The notes beneath the pieces are model-generated. The model did not search any database. It saw only the letters and a program-made list of their open reading frames with translations, and was not told the DNA's origin. The position numbers and the translations under genes were made by a program. Positions 48,483-56,998 of a stretch of DNA of 64,000 nucleotides are shown in pieces. Source of the stretch: Methylobacterium sp. BTF04. GTDB taxonomy: Bacteria > Pseudomonadota > Alphaproteobacteria > Rhizobiales > Beijerinckiaceae. The DNA lies in NCBI RefSeq assembly GCF_010692745.1, contig NZ_JAAHTB010000007.1, positions 62,001-126,000 on the forward strand, given 5' to 3'. Position 1 is the first letter of the stretch. Every line of letters begins with the position of its first letter.

Positions 48483-49352
48483 ATGAGGACCCTCGAGGCG
48501 AAGACCAGCCGTACGGACGCTCTGAAGGCGATCGCACAGGCCTTTGCCGACCACGGGATCGGCGCCACCGATGCGCGCTTCCTCGTGCTCGATGTCCTTG
48601 GGATCGGCACCACCGACCTGATCCTCGGTGGCGACGAGCCGTTGGGTGTGGAGGGCGCGGGTCGGCTCGGTTCGGCGGTGGAGCGCCGGCTCGCTGGCGA
48701 ACCGGTGGCCCGGATCGTCGGCGCCTGGGAATTCTGGGGTCTGCCCTTCGGTCTGTCGCCGGACACGCTGATCCCGCGCCCCGACACCGAAACGCTGGTG
48801 GAGGCGGCACTGGCCCTCCACCTCGATCGTCGGCGTTCCCTGCGGGTGCTCGATCTCGGTACCGGCTCGGGCTGCATCCTCGTGGCACTGCTCACCGAAA
48901 GGCCGTTGAGTTTCGGAATCGGTCTCGATCGCTCGCTCGGAGCCTTGAAGCAGGCTCGGATCAACGCGTTCGCCAACGGCGTCGGGGAGCGTGCCGCCTT
49001 CGTCAACGCGGATTGGAGCGCTGGGCTCTCGGGGCCTTTCGACCTCGTCGTCTCGAACCCGCCCTACATCGCGAGCGCGGCGATCCCTGGCCTCGACGCC
49101 GAGGTCCGCCTGCACGACCCGACCGCCGCCCTCGACGGCGGCGCGGACGGACTCGACGCCTATCGGTGCATCGTCGAGCAGGTCGCCGCCGGCCCGGTCT
49201 GCCTCGACCAAGGCGCAGCCATCGTTTTCGAGGTGGGGTACGATCAGGCCGATGCGGTGGTCGAGATCGGCATTTCGGCCGGTTTCGCACATGCCGAGAT
49301 CACGCGCGATCTGGCCGGGCACGCCCGCGTGGTGACGCTGAGGGCGTCCTGA
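48483..49352 (+). CDS. prmC: Release factor glutamine methyltransferase PrmC
   Basis: 289 residues. The SAM-binding motif I is VLDLGTGSGCILVALL and the catalytic motif is VVSNPPYIAS, which positions the glutamine of the release factor GGQ loop. The N-terminal helical domain (ARFLVLDVLGIG, RRLAGEPVARIVGAWEFWG, TLIPRPDTETLVE) is complete. It methylates RF1 and RF2. ATG at 48483. The gene order prfA-prmC-DUF4167 is widespread in Rhizobiales. Confidence 0.95.
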   Translation: MRTLEAKTSRTDALKAIAQAFADHGIGATDARFLVLDVLGIGTTDLILGGDEPLGVEGAGRLGSAVERRLAGEPVARIVGAWEFWGLPFGLSPDTLIPRPDTETLVEAALALHLDRRRSLRVLDLGTGSGCILVALLTERPLSFGIGLDRSLGALKQARINAFANGVGERAAFVNADWSAGLSGPFDLVVSNPPYIASAAIPGLDAEVRLHDPTAALDGGADGLDAYRCIVEQVAAGPVCLDQGAAIVFEVGYDQADAVVEIGISAGFAHAEITRDLAGHARVVTLRAS

Positions 49353-49796
49353 TGCAGGGACATTCGCGAAAAAATCGTTGGCGCAACCGAAAGTCGTGCA
49401 AAAAAAGCTTGTTGCGGTATCGGCAAGCGGCTAACCTCATGGGCAGATCGCGAACGATCCGTTAAGACGGATTGCGGTAGGAAAGTTAGCGGCATTGCTC
49501 CGCGGCTTTTTTAGACGGTCTCCCCACGATCAGGCTGGCGCGCGCAGGACGAAGCGCAGGAGCTTGGTCAATTCGAGCCTGAAAACCGAAGGACGCCTGG
49601 ACGCTCAGCGCGAGCCTCGGTTGACGGGACACACGGCAAGCACGGCGAAATCGATCGCGGACCAAGACCCGGATCACGAAGACGACCCGGGTCATCCGGC
49701 GCCACCGACCAGCCCCGACCATGGGCGCCGTCGCGGTCGACCGGACACCTCCGCATCATCAGACGCTCCGATACGAACGAGGGTCAATCGAGACCG
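49353..49796. other. 444-base gene-free region ahead of the DUF4167 gene
   Basis: I see no convincing gene. The first 90 bases are A-rich for this genome (two runs of six to seven A). A possible promoter is TTGTTG at 49409-49414 and TAACCT at 49432-49437 with a 17-base spacer, which would give a leader of about 350 bases. The length suggests a long 5' untranslated region for the DUF4167 mRNA. No riboswitch class was recognised. Confidence 0.4.
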
Positions 49797-51128
49797 ATGA
49801 GACCAAACCAGAACAGACGGATGCGCGGTCGTAACCGCCCCAAAGGCCCCAATCCGCTCACGCGCTCCTACGAGTCGAACGGTCCCGACGTTAAGATACG
49901 CGGCACCGCGCAGCACATCGCCGACAAGTACGCCCAGCTCGCGCGCGACGCGCAAGCGAGCGGCGATCCGGTCGCTGCGGAGAACTACTTCCAGCACGGC
50001 GAACATTATTTCCGGATTATTTCCGGTGCTCAAGAACAGAACCGTCAACAGGCGGCCGGCTACGCCCGCGGCTTCGATGATGGCGACGACGAGGGTGACG
50101 ACGATCAGGCCGCCCCGCTCGGCTACGCCGCCAGCAGCTACGGCGCGAACGGGTATGGCGACGAGTATTCGGATTCGAGCCCGCAGCCACAGCCCTACGA
50201 GGCGCGGCAAGAATCCAATCGCCAGGAGTCCAATCGCCAGGACTCAGGACGGCAAGATTCGGGTCGGCCGGACGCAGGACGGCAAGAGTCCAGCCGTCAG
50301 GAGCCCAACCGACAGGATTCCAATCGTCAGGATTCCGGGCCGGACAACACCCGCCAGAACCGGCGCGATCGGTTCCAGAACCGCACCGACCGCCCCCAGC
50401 GCTTCGACAATCAGCGCCAGGATGGGAACCGACCGGACTATACTCGGCAAGAGTCGAACCGGCAGGATTCCAACCGTCAAGACGGGCCTCGGCAGGACTA
50501 CAATCGCCAGGACAGCCAGCGCAACGACAACCCGCGGCCGGATTACGGCCGGCAGGATTCCCAGCGTCAGGACAATCCGCGACAGGATTTCAATCGCCAG
50601 GATCAGCCGCGGCAGGAGCAGCCCCGCCAGGAACAGCCCCGCCAAGACCTTCCGCGGCAGGACCTTCCGCGCCAAGACCTTCCGCGCCAAGACCTTCCGC
50701 GCCAGGACTACGTGCGTCAGAACCAGCCCCGTACCGAACCGTCACGGTTCGATAACGGGCGTGGCGAGACACCGGTGGAGGCTCCGCGCCAGGACCAGAC
50801 CGCTCCGGATGCCGGCCGCCAGGAGGCTCCGCGGCGTACGAACGACGCCCCTGTGCGGCGTAACCGTCGACGCGAAGAGCCCGACTTGCGTCCGGCCGCC
50901 GAAGATGTCGCGGCGTTGCCGGCCTTCCTGATGGCCCCGACCCGGCCCGCGCCGGTGGCGGAGCGTGCGGTGGAGAGCCAACCCGATGCGGCTTCGTCCG
51001 CGCAGGGTGACGACACCCCGCTGACCGCCCCGAAGCCACGTCGGCGCCGCCGCGCGCGGTTCGAGGGTTCGGATATCGGCGAGGCCGGCGGTTCGGAGAG
51101 GAATGATCCCTCGTCCGTGACCGAGTAA
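49797..51128 (+). CDS. DUF4167 protein with long Arg/Gln/Asp pentapeptide repeat tract
   Basis: 443 residues. The basic N-terminus (MRPNQNRRMRGRNRPKG) and the next 70 residues (SYESNGPDVKIRGTAQHIAD, ARDAQASGDPVAAENYFQHG) are the conserved DUF4167 domain of alphaproteobacteria. Residues about 135-320 consist of some 30 five-residue units of the type RQ(D/E)SN, RQDSG, RQDLP, balanced in charge and certainly disordered. A Pro/Ala/Arg-rich tail ends the protein. Family function is unknown; the composition and the prfA-prmC neighbours suggest RNA or ribosome contact, which is inference. ATG at 49797; a clear terminator follows. Confidence 0.9.
   Translation: MRPNQNRRMRGRNRPKGPNPLTRSYESNGPDVKIRGTAQHIADKYAQLARDAQASGDPVAAENYFQHGEHYFRIISGAQEQNRQQAAGYARGFDDGDDEGDDDQAAPLGYAASSYGANGYGDEYSDSSPQPQPYEARQESNRQESNRQDSGRQDSGRPDAGRQESSRQEPNRQDSNRQDSGPDNTRQNRRDRFQNRTDRPQRFDNQRQDGNRPDYTRQESNRQDSNRQDGPRQDYNRQDSQRNDNPRPDYGRQDSQRQDNPRQDFNRQDQPRQEQPRQEQPRQDLPRQDLPRQDLPRQDLPRQDYVRQNQPRTEPSRFDNGRGETPVEAPRQDQTAPDAGRQEAPRRTNDAPVRRNRRREEPDLRPAAEDVAALPAFLMAPTRPAPVAERAVESQPDAASSAQGDDTPLTAPKPRRRRRARFEGSDIGEAGGSERNDPSSVTE
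50640..50699 (+). repeat. Four tandem 15-base units in the DUF4167 gene
   Basis: Four adjacent copies of a 15-base unit (CGCCAAGACCTTCCG, one copy with two changes) encode RQDLP four times. They are the least diverged part of a much longer array of 15-base units spanning about 50200-50720, so copy number is likely to vary between strains. Confidence 0.85.
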
Positions 51129-51156
51129 GCCTCGACCGATCTGCGTTACGCGCCAG

Positions 51157-51188
51157 AAGGCCGCTTTCCTCGGGAAGGCGGCCTTTTT
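51157..51188 (+). terminator. Rho-independent terminator after the DUF4167 gene
   Basis: AAGGCCGC at 51157-51164 pairs with GCGGCCTT at 51178-51185, TTCC/GGAA pair inside, and TTTTT follows at 51184-51188. It begins 28 bases after the stop codon. Confidence 0.88.
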
Positions 51189-51191
51189 CGT

Positions 51192-51977
51192 TCAATGGTC
51201 GCCGTTCCAGACCGCAGTCCAATCGCCGTAGGCCTGGACGCGATGGCGATGGCAGCGATGGCGGGCGGCCTCACCGAACGGAGCGAGGTCCCAGATCCAG
51301 GCCCGATCGGGTTCGGGCAATGTGAGCCCATGCAGGAGGTCGAGCCGATCGACGATCCGCCCGTCACGGCCCCTTATCCACCTGCTCGACATCCGTGACG
51401 AGACAGACGCGGGCCGACAGCCGCCCGAGACCGTCGAGGTGTCCCCGTACGATCCGACGGCCGAGATCCGGCGGCGGTACCCTTCCGCGGCTCCCGAACC
51501 AATCCAACGGCAGGATCGGCAATTGCGAGAGGACGTTGGCCGAGATCACGAGATCGACCTCCGGATCCCCGCACAGGGGGCCAAGAGGATCGGTAATGGT
51601 CGCGTCGCCATCGTGAAAGCAGGCGGCGGCGCCGCTGATCTCGGCGGTGACGAAGGTTACGTTGGGATAGGCGCGCGCCTGGCGCCGGGCCGGCCGCAGA
51701 TGAACGGCATCGACGAGGCGGACCTCACGGAAGGTTGCGGCTAGGACGTCGAGGGGCACGTCGTCGAGCAACCCGGAGCCGAGGACGACGACAACCCGCC
51801 GGCCGTCTCCTCACAGGCTTGAGCGATGACGGCGCGCGCGGCCGTGAGGTGACCGGCCCAGGCCACGCGACACCGGCGCGACCGCGACAGCAACAGAACG
51901 CTCTCCCGCAGGTAGCCGAGGCGGCGGAGCGCGCGCGGGACCGGGTTGGTCAGATAGTGGACGAGTTCGGTCAGCAT
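51192..51977 (-). pseudogene. Rossmann-type (methyltransferase-like) gene broken by two frameshifts
   Basis: Three reading frames join into one protein-like sequence of about 260 residues. Segment 1 starts at ATG 51977 (MLTELVHYLTNPVPRALRRL) and loses its sense near 51800. Segment 2 continues in another frame (VVVVLGSGLLDDVPLDVLAA, LVDAVHL, YPNVTFVTAEISG, VDLVISANVLSQLP), with a nucleotide-binding-like first strand, until about 51370. Segment 3 returns to the first frame (GRDGRIVDRLDLLHGLTLPE, RAWIWDLAPFGEAARHRCHR) and stops at 51192. The first shift looks like a one-base loss and the second like a one-base gain. It may be a true pseudogene or carry sequencing errors. I recall intact proteins of this type in Bradyrhizobium-like genomes, function unknown. 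Confidence 0.75.
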
Positions 51978-52122
51978 CGGCGCGCGCCACTGGCATCCTG
52001 TCGCGACGGCGCATCGTCGGCGACCGCACACGCGCCGACGAGTGGATCAGCCATATTCGGCGTGTGCCGCCCGAGAATTCGGAACATCGTAGGTACAAGA
52101 CCCAAGAAACAACGCCGACCGG

Positions 52123-52148
52123 GGAACCTGAGCCCAACCTTGGCGGTT
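52123..52148 (+). promoter_or_regulatory. Candidate EcfG (general stress) promoter before the YqaE gene
   Basis: GGAAC at 52123-52127 and GGTT at 52145-52148 with a 17-base spacer. The known EcfG consensus in Rhizobiales is GGAAC, 16-17 bases, CGTT, so the -10 differs in one base (the sequence reads CGGTT). It lies 40 bases before the GTG start. Confidence 0.35.
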
Positions 52149-52188
52149 CCGCCCAGGTCTATGTGACCGCAGATTTCTCGGAGACGTC

Positions 52189-52353
52189 GTGTCGAGCATT
52201 ATCCGTATCATCCTCGCAATCTTTCTGCCCCCGATCGCGGTCCTCGTGACCGCCGGAATCGGCGTGCAGTTCTTCCTCAACATCCTGCTGACGATCCTCG
52301 GCGTCATTCCGGGCATGATCCATGCGCTTTGGATCGTGATGCGCGACCGCTGA
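52189..52353 (+). CDS. YqaE/Pmp3 family small membrane protein
   Basis: 54 residues: MSSIIRIILAIFLPPIAVLV, then TAGIGVQFFLNILLTILGVI and PGMIHALWIVMRDR. The two hydrophobic segments, the LPPIAV motif and the PGMIHALWIV end define the YqaE/Pmp3 proteolipid family, linked in yeast, plants and some bacteria with salt and membrane stress. GTG at 52189 has GGAG five bases upstream. The gene is isolated, and may belong to the general stress regulon given the promoter-like sequence upstream. Confidence 0.92.
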   Translation: MSSIIRIILAIFLPPIAVLVTAGIGVQFFLNILLTILGVIPGMIHALWIVMRDR

Positions 52354-52361
52354 GCGATGGA

Positions 52362-52381
52362 CCCGGCTGACTCATGCCGGG
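52362..52381. terminator. Hairpin between convergent genes
   Basis: CCCGGC at 52362-52367 and GCCGGG at 52376-52381 with an eight-base loop, in the 55 bases between the YqaE gene and the convergent flavoprotein gene. There is no T-run. Confidence 0.4.
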
Positions 52382-52408
52382 AACGGAGCTTATTCCAAGG
52401 CCAAAATC

Positions 52409-53509
52409 CTACAGCCGGTCCGCCACGTCTTCGGCGAGCGACAGGGCAGCGGTGAGGCCGGGACTTTCGATACCGAATAGGTGAACGAGGCCGGTCAGGC
52501 TGTGCTCGGCCGGGCCATCTATGCGGAAATCCGCCGCCGGTTCTCCTGGTCCGGTGAGTTTCGGGCGGATACCGGCATAATCCGGGGTCAGCGCGCCGTC
52601 AGGCAGTCCCGGCCAGTAGCGCCGGATCGCCGCCGTAAAGAGTTCCGCGCGCATCGGGTCGACCACGTAATTCGGCGTGTCGATCCACTCGACATCGGGG
52701 CCGAATCGGATCCGCCCGGCGAGATCGAAGGTGAGGTGGATGCCGAGCCCCCCGTCGATCGGCGCGGGATAGATCAGCCGCGAGAAGGCCGGGCGGCCGA
52801 GACAGCCGAAATAGCTACCCTTGGCGAGAACACGACGCGGAATCCGGTCGGCGGGATAGCCCTCGGTCGCTGCGGCGAGTGCTTGTGCGGCGAGGCCGGC
52901 TGAGTTGACCACACAATCAAAGGGAAGCCGGTCCTCGCCGACCTGGACGGTCCAGCCGGAGCCGGTGCGGGCGATGCGGGTCACGAGACTGTCGAACGCT
53001 ACGGCACCGCCGGCATCCTCAAGATCGCCCTGCAGAGCCAGCATGAAAGCGTGGCTATCGATGATGCCGGTGGCTGGCGCGTGGAGCGCCGCGACGCATG
53101 CGAGGTTCGGTTCCAGAGCGCGCGCCGCAGCACCATCGAGCAGGACGAGACCCGGCACACCGTTCGCCATCCCGCGCGAATAGATCGCCTCGATGGCGCT
53201 GCGCTCGGACTCGTCGGTGGCGACGATGAGCTTGCCGCAGGCGGCATGCGGCACGCCGTGGCTGGCGCAATAGGCATAGAGCAGGCGCGCGCCCGCGACG
53301 CAGTGGCGGGCGCGCAGCGAACCAGACGGGTAATACATTCCGCCGTGGATCACTTCGGAATTACGCGACGAGATGCCGGTGCCGATGGCCCCCTGCGCCT
53401 CCGCCACGATCACCGAATGGCCGCGCAGGGCCAGAGCCCGCGCGACGGCCAGTCCGACAATCCCGGCGCCGACGACCAGAACCTCCATCAGGGCCGCATC
53501 CGTCGGCAT
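52409..53509 (-). CDS. FAD-dependent oxidoreductase, L-2-hydroxyglutarate oxidase-like
   Basis: 366 residues of the DAO/LhgO family. FAD motif VLVVGAGIVGLAVARALALRG, then TGISSRNSEVIHGGMYYP, a near-signature of L-2-hydroxyglutarate dehydrogenase/oxidase proteins, and C-terminal GIRPKLTGPGEPAADFRIDG. It probably oxidises L-2-hydroxyglutarate or a related 2-hydroxy acid, feeding electrons to the membrane. ATG at 53509; an ATG seven codons later (MEVLVVGAG) is equally good. Confidence 0.88.
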   Translation of the reverse strand: MPTDAALMEVLVVGAGIVGLAVARALALRGHSVIVAEAQGAIGTGISSRNSEVIHGGMYYPSGSLRARHCVAGARLLYAYCASHGVPHAACGKLIVATDESERSAIEAIYSRGMANGVPGLVLLDGAAARALEPNLACVAALHAPATGIIDSHAFMLALQGDLEDAGGAVAFDSLVTRIARTGSGWTVQVGEDRLPFDCVVNSAGLAAQALAAATEGYPADRIPRRVLAKGSYFGCLGRPAFSRLIYPAPIDGGLGIHLTFDLAGRIRFGPDVEWIDTPNYVVDPMRAELFTAAIRRYWPGLPDGALTPDYAGIRPKLTGPGEPAADFRIDGPAEHSLTGLVHLFGIESPGLTAALSLAEDVADRL

Positions 53510-53581
53510 GAGAACGGCGCCGATCCGGCGTCAGAACGCGCTGCCATCATGGGAGCCGGCCCACTCTCACCTGAATATGCA

Positions 53582-54688
53582 TCAGGGACTGAAGATCAGG
53601 ACGAGATAGACGAAGAACACCGCGAGGTGGACCGCACCCTCCAGCACGGTGGTGCGAAGGCCCGAAAAGGTCAGAGTGCTGAGGATTAGTGTGACCACGA
53701 GCAGCGCCATCTCGGTGGGGGCGAGGCCCAGCACGACCTCCTGGCCGGAGAGCAGCCCGACGGCGAGGATCGCCGGTACGGTGAGACCCACCGTGGAGGT
53801 CGCGGCCCCGAGGCAGAGGTTGATCGCCCGCTGCAGCTCGTTGCGCGCCACCGCTTTCAGGGCACTGATACCCTCGGGGGTGAAAACGATGGCGGCGATC
53901 AGGACGCCGCCGAGGGCCGAGGGGGCACCGAGCGCCTCGATCCCGTGGTCGAGGATCGCGGCCAAGCTCTTCGACAGCAGCACGATGGGCAGGATATTGG
54001 CGACCAGCAACGCGACGTGCGTGAGGATCGGCGCGAGCTTGCTCGGGGCATCCGGGTCGGGCGCCCGCACAACCGCTTTCTCGGGCATTTCGCCTTCGTA
54101 GACGAAGAAGCTGGAATGCCGCTTGGTCTGGATCAACAGGAAGATGCCGTAGAGCACCACCGTAAAGACAGAGAACGAGATCGCCTGGAGCGGCGTCAGC
54201 GTGCCGCCATGGGTCGATGTCGTGAAGTTCGGGATGATCAGCGCGATGGTGGTCAGCGGAATGATCACCGACAGGAAGGCCGCGGCGCCCTGGAGATTGT
54301 AGGATTGCTGGTGGTGGCGCAGGCCGCCGATCAGTAATCCGAGACCGACGATGCCGTTGAGGACGATCATCAGCACGGCGAACATCGTGTCGCGCCCGAG
54401 GGTCGGCGCCGCCTTGGCCGAGAGCATCACCGCGGAGACCAGCACCACCTCGATGATCACGATGGAGAGGGTGAGGACGAGGGTGCCGAGCGGCTCGCCC
54501 AGGATCTCGGCGAGCTCCTCGGCTTCATGGACGACGCCGAAGGCCATCCACATGATGACGGCGAACAACCAGAGGAACAGCCCCGTGGCCCAGAGCGGTG
54601 AGGACAAGTCTCCGAGCCAGGATGGACCGAACACGAAGAAGGCGGCGACGCTCGCCCACCCCACCACCAGACGCAACGCAGCCGCCAT
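53582..54688 (-). CDS. Calcium:proton antiporter (CaCA/ChaA type)
   Basis: 368 residues with about 11 membrane segments. The two CaCA alpha-repeat regions are recognisable: GVVHEAEELAEILGEPLGTL, with acidic residues for ion binding, and VLIAAIVFTPEGISALKAVA. Such proteins exchange Ca2+, Na+ or K+ for protons across the inner membrane; NodC-region y4hA and E. coli ChaA are relatives. ATG at 54688; a GTG one codon earlier is possible, and the longer open frame to 54850 lacks protein character. It is divergent from the DEAD-box helicase gene. Confidence 0.9.
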   Translation of the reverse strand: MAAALRLVVGWASVAAFFVFGPSWLGDLSSPLWATGLFLWLFAVIMWMAFGVVHEAEELAEILGEPLGTLVLTLSIVIIEVVLVSAVMLSAKAAPTLGRDTMFAVLMIVLNGIVGLGLLIGGLRHHQQSYNLQGAAAFLSVIIPLTTIALIIPNFTTSTHGGTLTPLQAISFSVFTVVLYGIFLLIQTKRHSSFFVYEGEMPEKAVVRAPDPDAPSKLAPILTHVALLVANILPIVLLSKSLAAILDHGIEALGAPSALGGVLIAAIVFTPEGISALKAVARNELQRAINLCLGAATSTVGLTVPAILAVGLLSGQEVVLGLAPTEMALLVVTLILSTLTFSGLRTTVLEGAVHLAVFFVYLVLIFSP

Positions 54689-55005
54689 CACCCGCCCTTG
54701 TTCGACCCATCGCCTTCGCCGGGACGATAGCCGCGGCGCCGGACTTGGTTGTGACACTCGCGCAGGCCGTGCAACAACCCACAAGCACGGCCAAGCGACA
54801 GGAATTCCGCTCAGCGGAGTTTGTCGTGCGAGGTCATGCCCCCATTGCACCAGGGGACATGGCGCCGGAGCCCGCTTCGGGCTAGAAGCATCCCTATCCG
54901 TAACCGTTCGAGGCCGGAATCACGTCCGGTCGAGTCGTTTCGCGCACACTGCGCGATCGCCGACCGGCGGGTTGTCCGCCTGTTTGCCTGCAAGGCTTCC
55001 GCTAA
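54689..55005. other. 317-base divergent intergenic region
   Basis: No gene seen. It separates the antiporter (-) and RNA helicase (+) genes and must hold both promoters, but I find no convincing -35/-10 pair. A small hairpin, AGCCCG-CTT-CGGGCT, lies at 54869-54883. If the helicase promoter is near it, the mRNA would have a leader of over 100 bases, which is common for DEAD-box helicase genes. Confidence 0.35.
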
Positions 55006-56718
55006 GTGCCATTTCCGACCCTGCCGGCCCCGCTCTCCCGAGCGCTGGCCGCGCGCGACTACGAAGACCCGACGCCGGTTCAGAGCGCCGTAATCGAGGC
55101 TGTCGCGCAAGGCCGCGACCTCCTCGTCTCGGCCCAGACCGGCTCGGGCAAGACGGTGGCCTATGGCCTCGCCTTTGCCGAGACCCTGCTCGACGGGCAG
55201 GAGCGATTCGGCCCGGCCGGCGCGCCGCTCGCCCTGATCATCGCGCCCACCCGGGAACTCGCCCTTCAGGTCGAGCGGGAGCTGGCGTGGCTCTACGCCG
55301 AGACCGGCGCACGGGTGATTTCCTGCGTCGGCGGCATGGATCCGCGCCGCGAGCGGAGCCAGCTCAACGACGGCGCCCACATCGTCGTCGGCACCCCGGG
55401 CCGCCTGCGCGACCACCTGGAGCGTCGTAACCTCGCGACCCAGGATCTGCGCGCCGTGGTCCTCGATGAGGCCGACGAGATGCTCGACCTCGGCTTCCGG
55501 GACGATCTCGAATTCATCCTCTCGGTGACCCCGAAGGAGCGGCGCACGCTGCTGTTCTCCGCCACCCTGCCGAAGGCCATCGCGACCCTCGCCGAGCGCT
55601 ACCAGAACGACGCGCTGCGCATCGCCGTGAAGGGCCAGGAGCGCGGCCACTCGGACATCACCTACCGGGCGGTGCGGGTGGTTCCGCGTGAGCTCGAGCA
55701 CGTGGTGGTCAACACCCTGCGCTTCACCGATGCGCCCACCGCCATCGTGTTCTGCAACACCCGCAACGCCGTGCGGCATCTCCAGGCCGTTCTGACCGAG
55801 CGTGGCTTCTCCGCTGTCGCCCTTTCGGGCGAACTTGGGCAGGGCGAGCGCAACGCCGCGCTCCAGGCGCTCCGCGATGGACGCGCCAAGGTGTGTGTCG
55901 CGACCGACGTCGCCGCGCGCGGTATCGATCTCCCCACCGTCAGCCTCGTCATCCACGCCGACCTGCCGCACGATGCCGAGGTGCTCCAGCACCGCTCGGG
56001 CCGTACCGGCCGCGCCGGGCGCAAGGGCACCAGCGTCCTGCTGATCCCGGCGTCCAAGCGCCGGCGCGCCGAGCAGATGCTGATGATCGCCAAGATCACG
56101 GCGGAATGGGCCGGCCCGCCGACCGCGGACGAGATCCGCCGCCTCGACGGCGAGCGCATGTGGCAGGATCCGCTGTTCACCGAGGCCCCGGCCGAGGAAG
56201 ACGTGGCGATGGCCGAGACCTTGCTCGCCCAGCGCACGCCGCAGGAACTCGCAGCGGCGCTGGCCCGCATCTACCGCTCGCGCCTGCCCGAACCGGAGGA
56301 GGTCACCGATCCGGGTGCCGGCCCCGAGCGTAAGGCACGGCCACTGTACGACCCCGCCGATTCGGCGCGGATCGATGCGGAAGGCCCGTCGGTGTGGTTC
56401 CGGCTCAACCTCGGCCGGCGCGACAATGCCGATCCGCGCCGTCTGCTGCCGATGCTGACCCGTCGCGGCAATATCGGCCGCCAGGAGATCGGCGCGATCC
56501 GCATCTTCGATCGTGAGACCAAGTTCGAGGTTCGCGGCGGAGCGGCCTCCCGCTTCGCGCAGACGTTCGCCAAGAATGGCTCCCCGGAAATCCAGGTGGA
56601 GGCTCTGCTCGAAGGTGGCGAGTCCAGCCAGGACAACGAAGGCCCCAAGGGTTTCAAGAGCCCCCGCGCCAACCGGCACGAGCGGGAAATCACCAAGAAG
56701 CCGCGCCGGGTGAAGTGA
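55006..56718 (+). CDS. DEAD-box RNA helicase (DeaD/CsdA-like)
   Basis: 570 residues. Q-motif TPVQSAVIEAVAQGRD, motif I SAQTGSGKT, Ia PTREL, Ib TPGR, II DEAD, III SAT, then IVFCNTR, ATDVAARGIDLP and HRSGRTGRAGRKG: a full set. The C-terminal region from about 440 contains a DbpA-type RNA-binding domain (FRLNLGRRDNADPRRLLPML, GAIRIFDRETKFEV) and a basic tail (HEREITKKPRRVK). It likely unwinds structured RNA in ribosome assembly, mRNA decay or cold adaptation. GTG at 55006. A strong terminator follows. Confidence 0.93.
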   Translation: MPFPTLPAPLSRALAARDYEDPTPVQSAVIEAVAQGRDLLVSAQTGSGKTVAYGLAFAETLLDGQERFGPAGAPLALIIAPTRELALQVERELAWLYAETGARVISCVGGMDPRRERSQLNDGAHIVVGTPGRLRDHLERRNLATQDLRAVVLDEADEMLDLGFRDDLEFILSVTPKERRTLLFSATLPKAIATLAERYQNDALRIAVKGQERGHSDITYRAVRVVPRELEHVVVNTLRFTDAPTAIVFCNTRNAVRHLQAVLTERGFSAVALSGELGQGERNAALQALRDGRAKVCVATDVAARGIDLPTVSLVIHADLPHDAEVLQHRSGRTGRAGRKGTSVLLIPASKRRRAEQMLMIAKITAEWAGPPTADEIRRLDGERMWQDPLFTEAPAEEDVAMAETLLAQRTPQELAAALARIYRSRLPEPEEVTDPGAGPERKARPLYDPADSARIDAEGPSVWFRLNLGRRDNADPRRLLPMLTRRGNIGRQEIGAIRIFDRETKFEVRGGAASRFAQTFAKNGSPEIQVEALLEGGESSQDNEGPKGFKSPRANRHEREITKKPRRVK

Positions 56719-56724
56719 GACACG

Positions 56725-56763
56725 CGCTCGGCTCTCCCTCCTGCGGAGATAGCCGAGCGTTTT
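56725..56763 (+). terminator. Rho-independent terminator after the RNA helicase gene
   Basis: CGCTCGGCT at 56725-56733 pairs with AGCCGAGCG at 56751-56759, with TCTCC/GGAGA pairing inside, followed by TTTT at 56760-56763. It begins six bases after the stop codon. Confidence 0.9.
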
Positions 56764-56856
56764 CGGTCACAAACGGCACGGTGTCTCTCAGGGCCGCCCT
56801 GCTCGTCTGATACCGGATTCGACTAAACAGCTCGGATCGTCCGGGCACACCGGGCT

Positions 56857-56878
56857 CCCTCCCCCGTCGGGGTGAGGG
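56857..56878. repeat. Solo palindrome related to the dispersed repeat family
   Basis: CCCTCCCCC at 56857-56865 with GGGGTGAGGG at 56869-56878, one mismatch or bulge. It shares the CCCTC/GAGGG words of the elements at 2756-2919 and 20275-20403 and may be a degraded copy. The rest of the 280-base gap around it contains no gene. Confidence 0.5.
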
Positions 56879-56998
56879 CTGCGCACGCTCCGGATAGATC
56901 TCACACCTCAAACCAGCCCTCAGAGGGGCCTGTCGCGACGTCCCTATTGGGCCGATCAGCAGGAAGCCGTCTCGAAGGATGTGCGGGCGCGCTTGCCG

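Noticed and set aside
50200..50720. Regular 15-base repeats that could suggest a CRISPR or minisatellite outside a gene
   Set aside because: Units are contiguous without spacers and stay in frame as RQ(D/E)xx codons within the DUF4167 protein.
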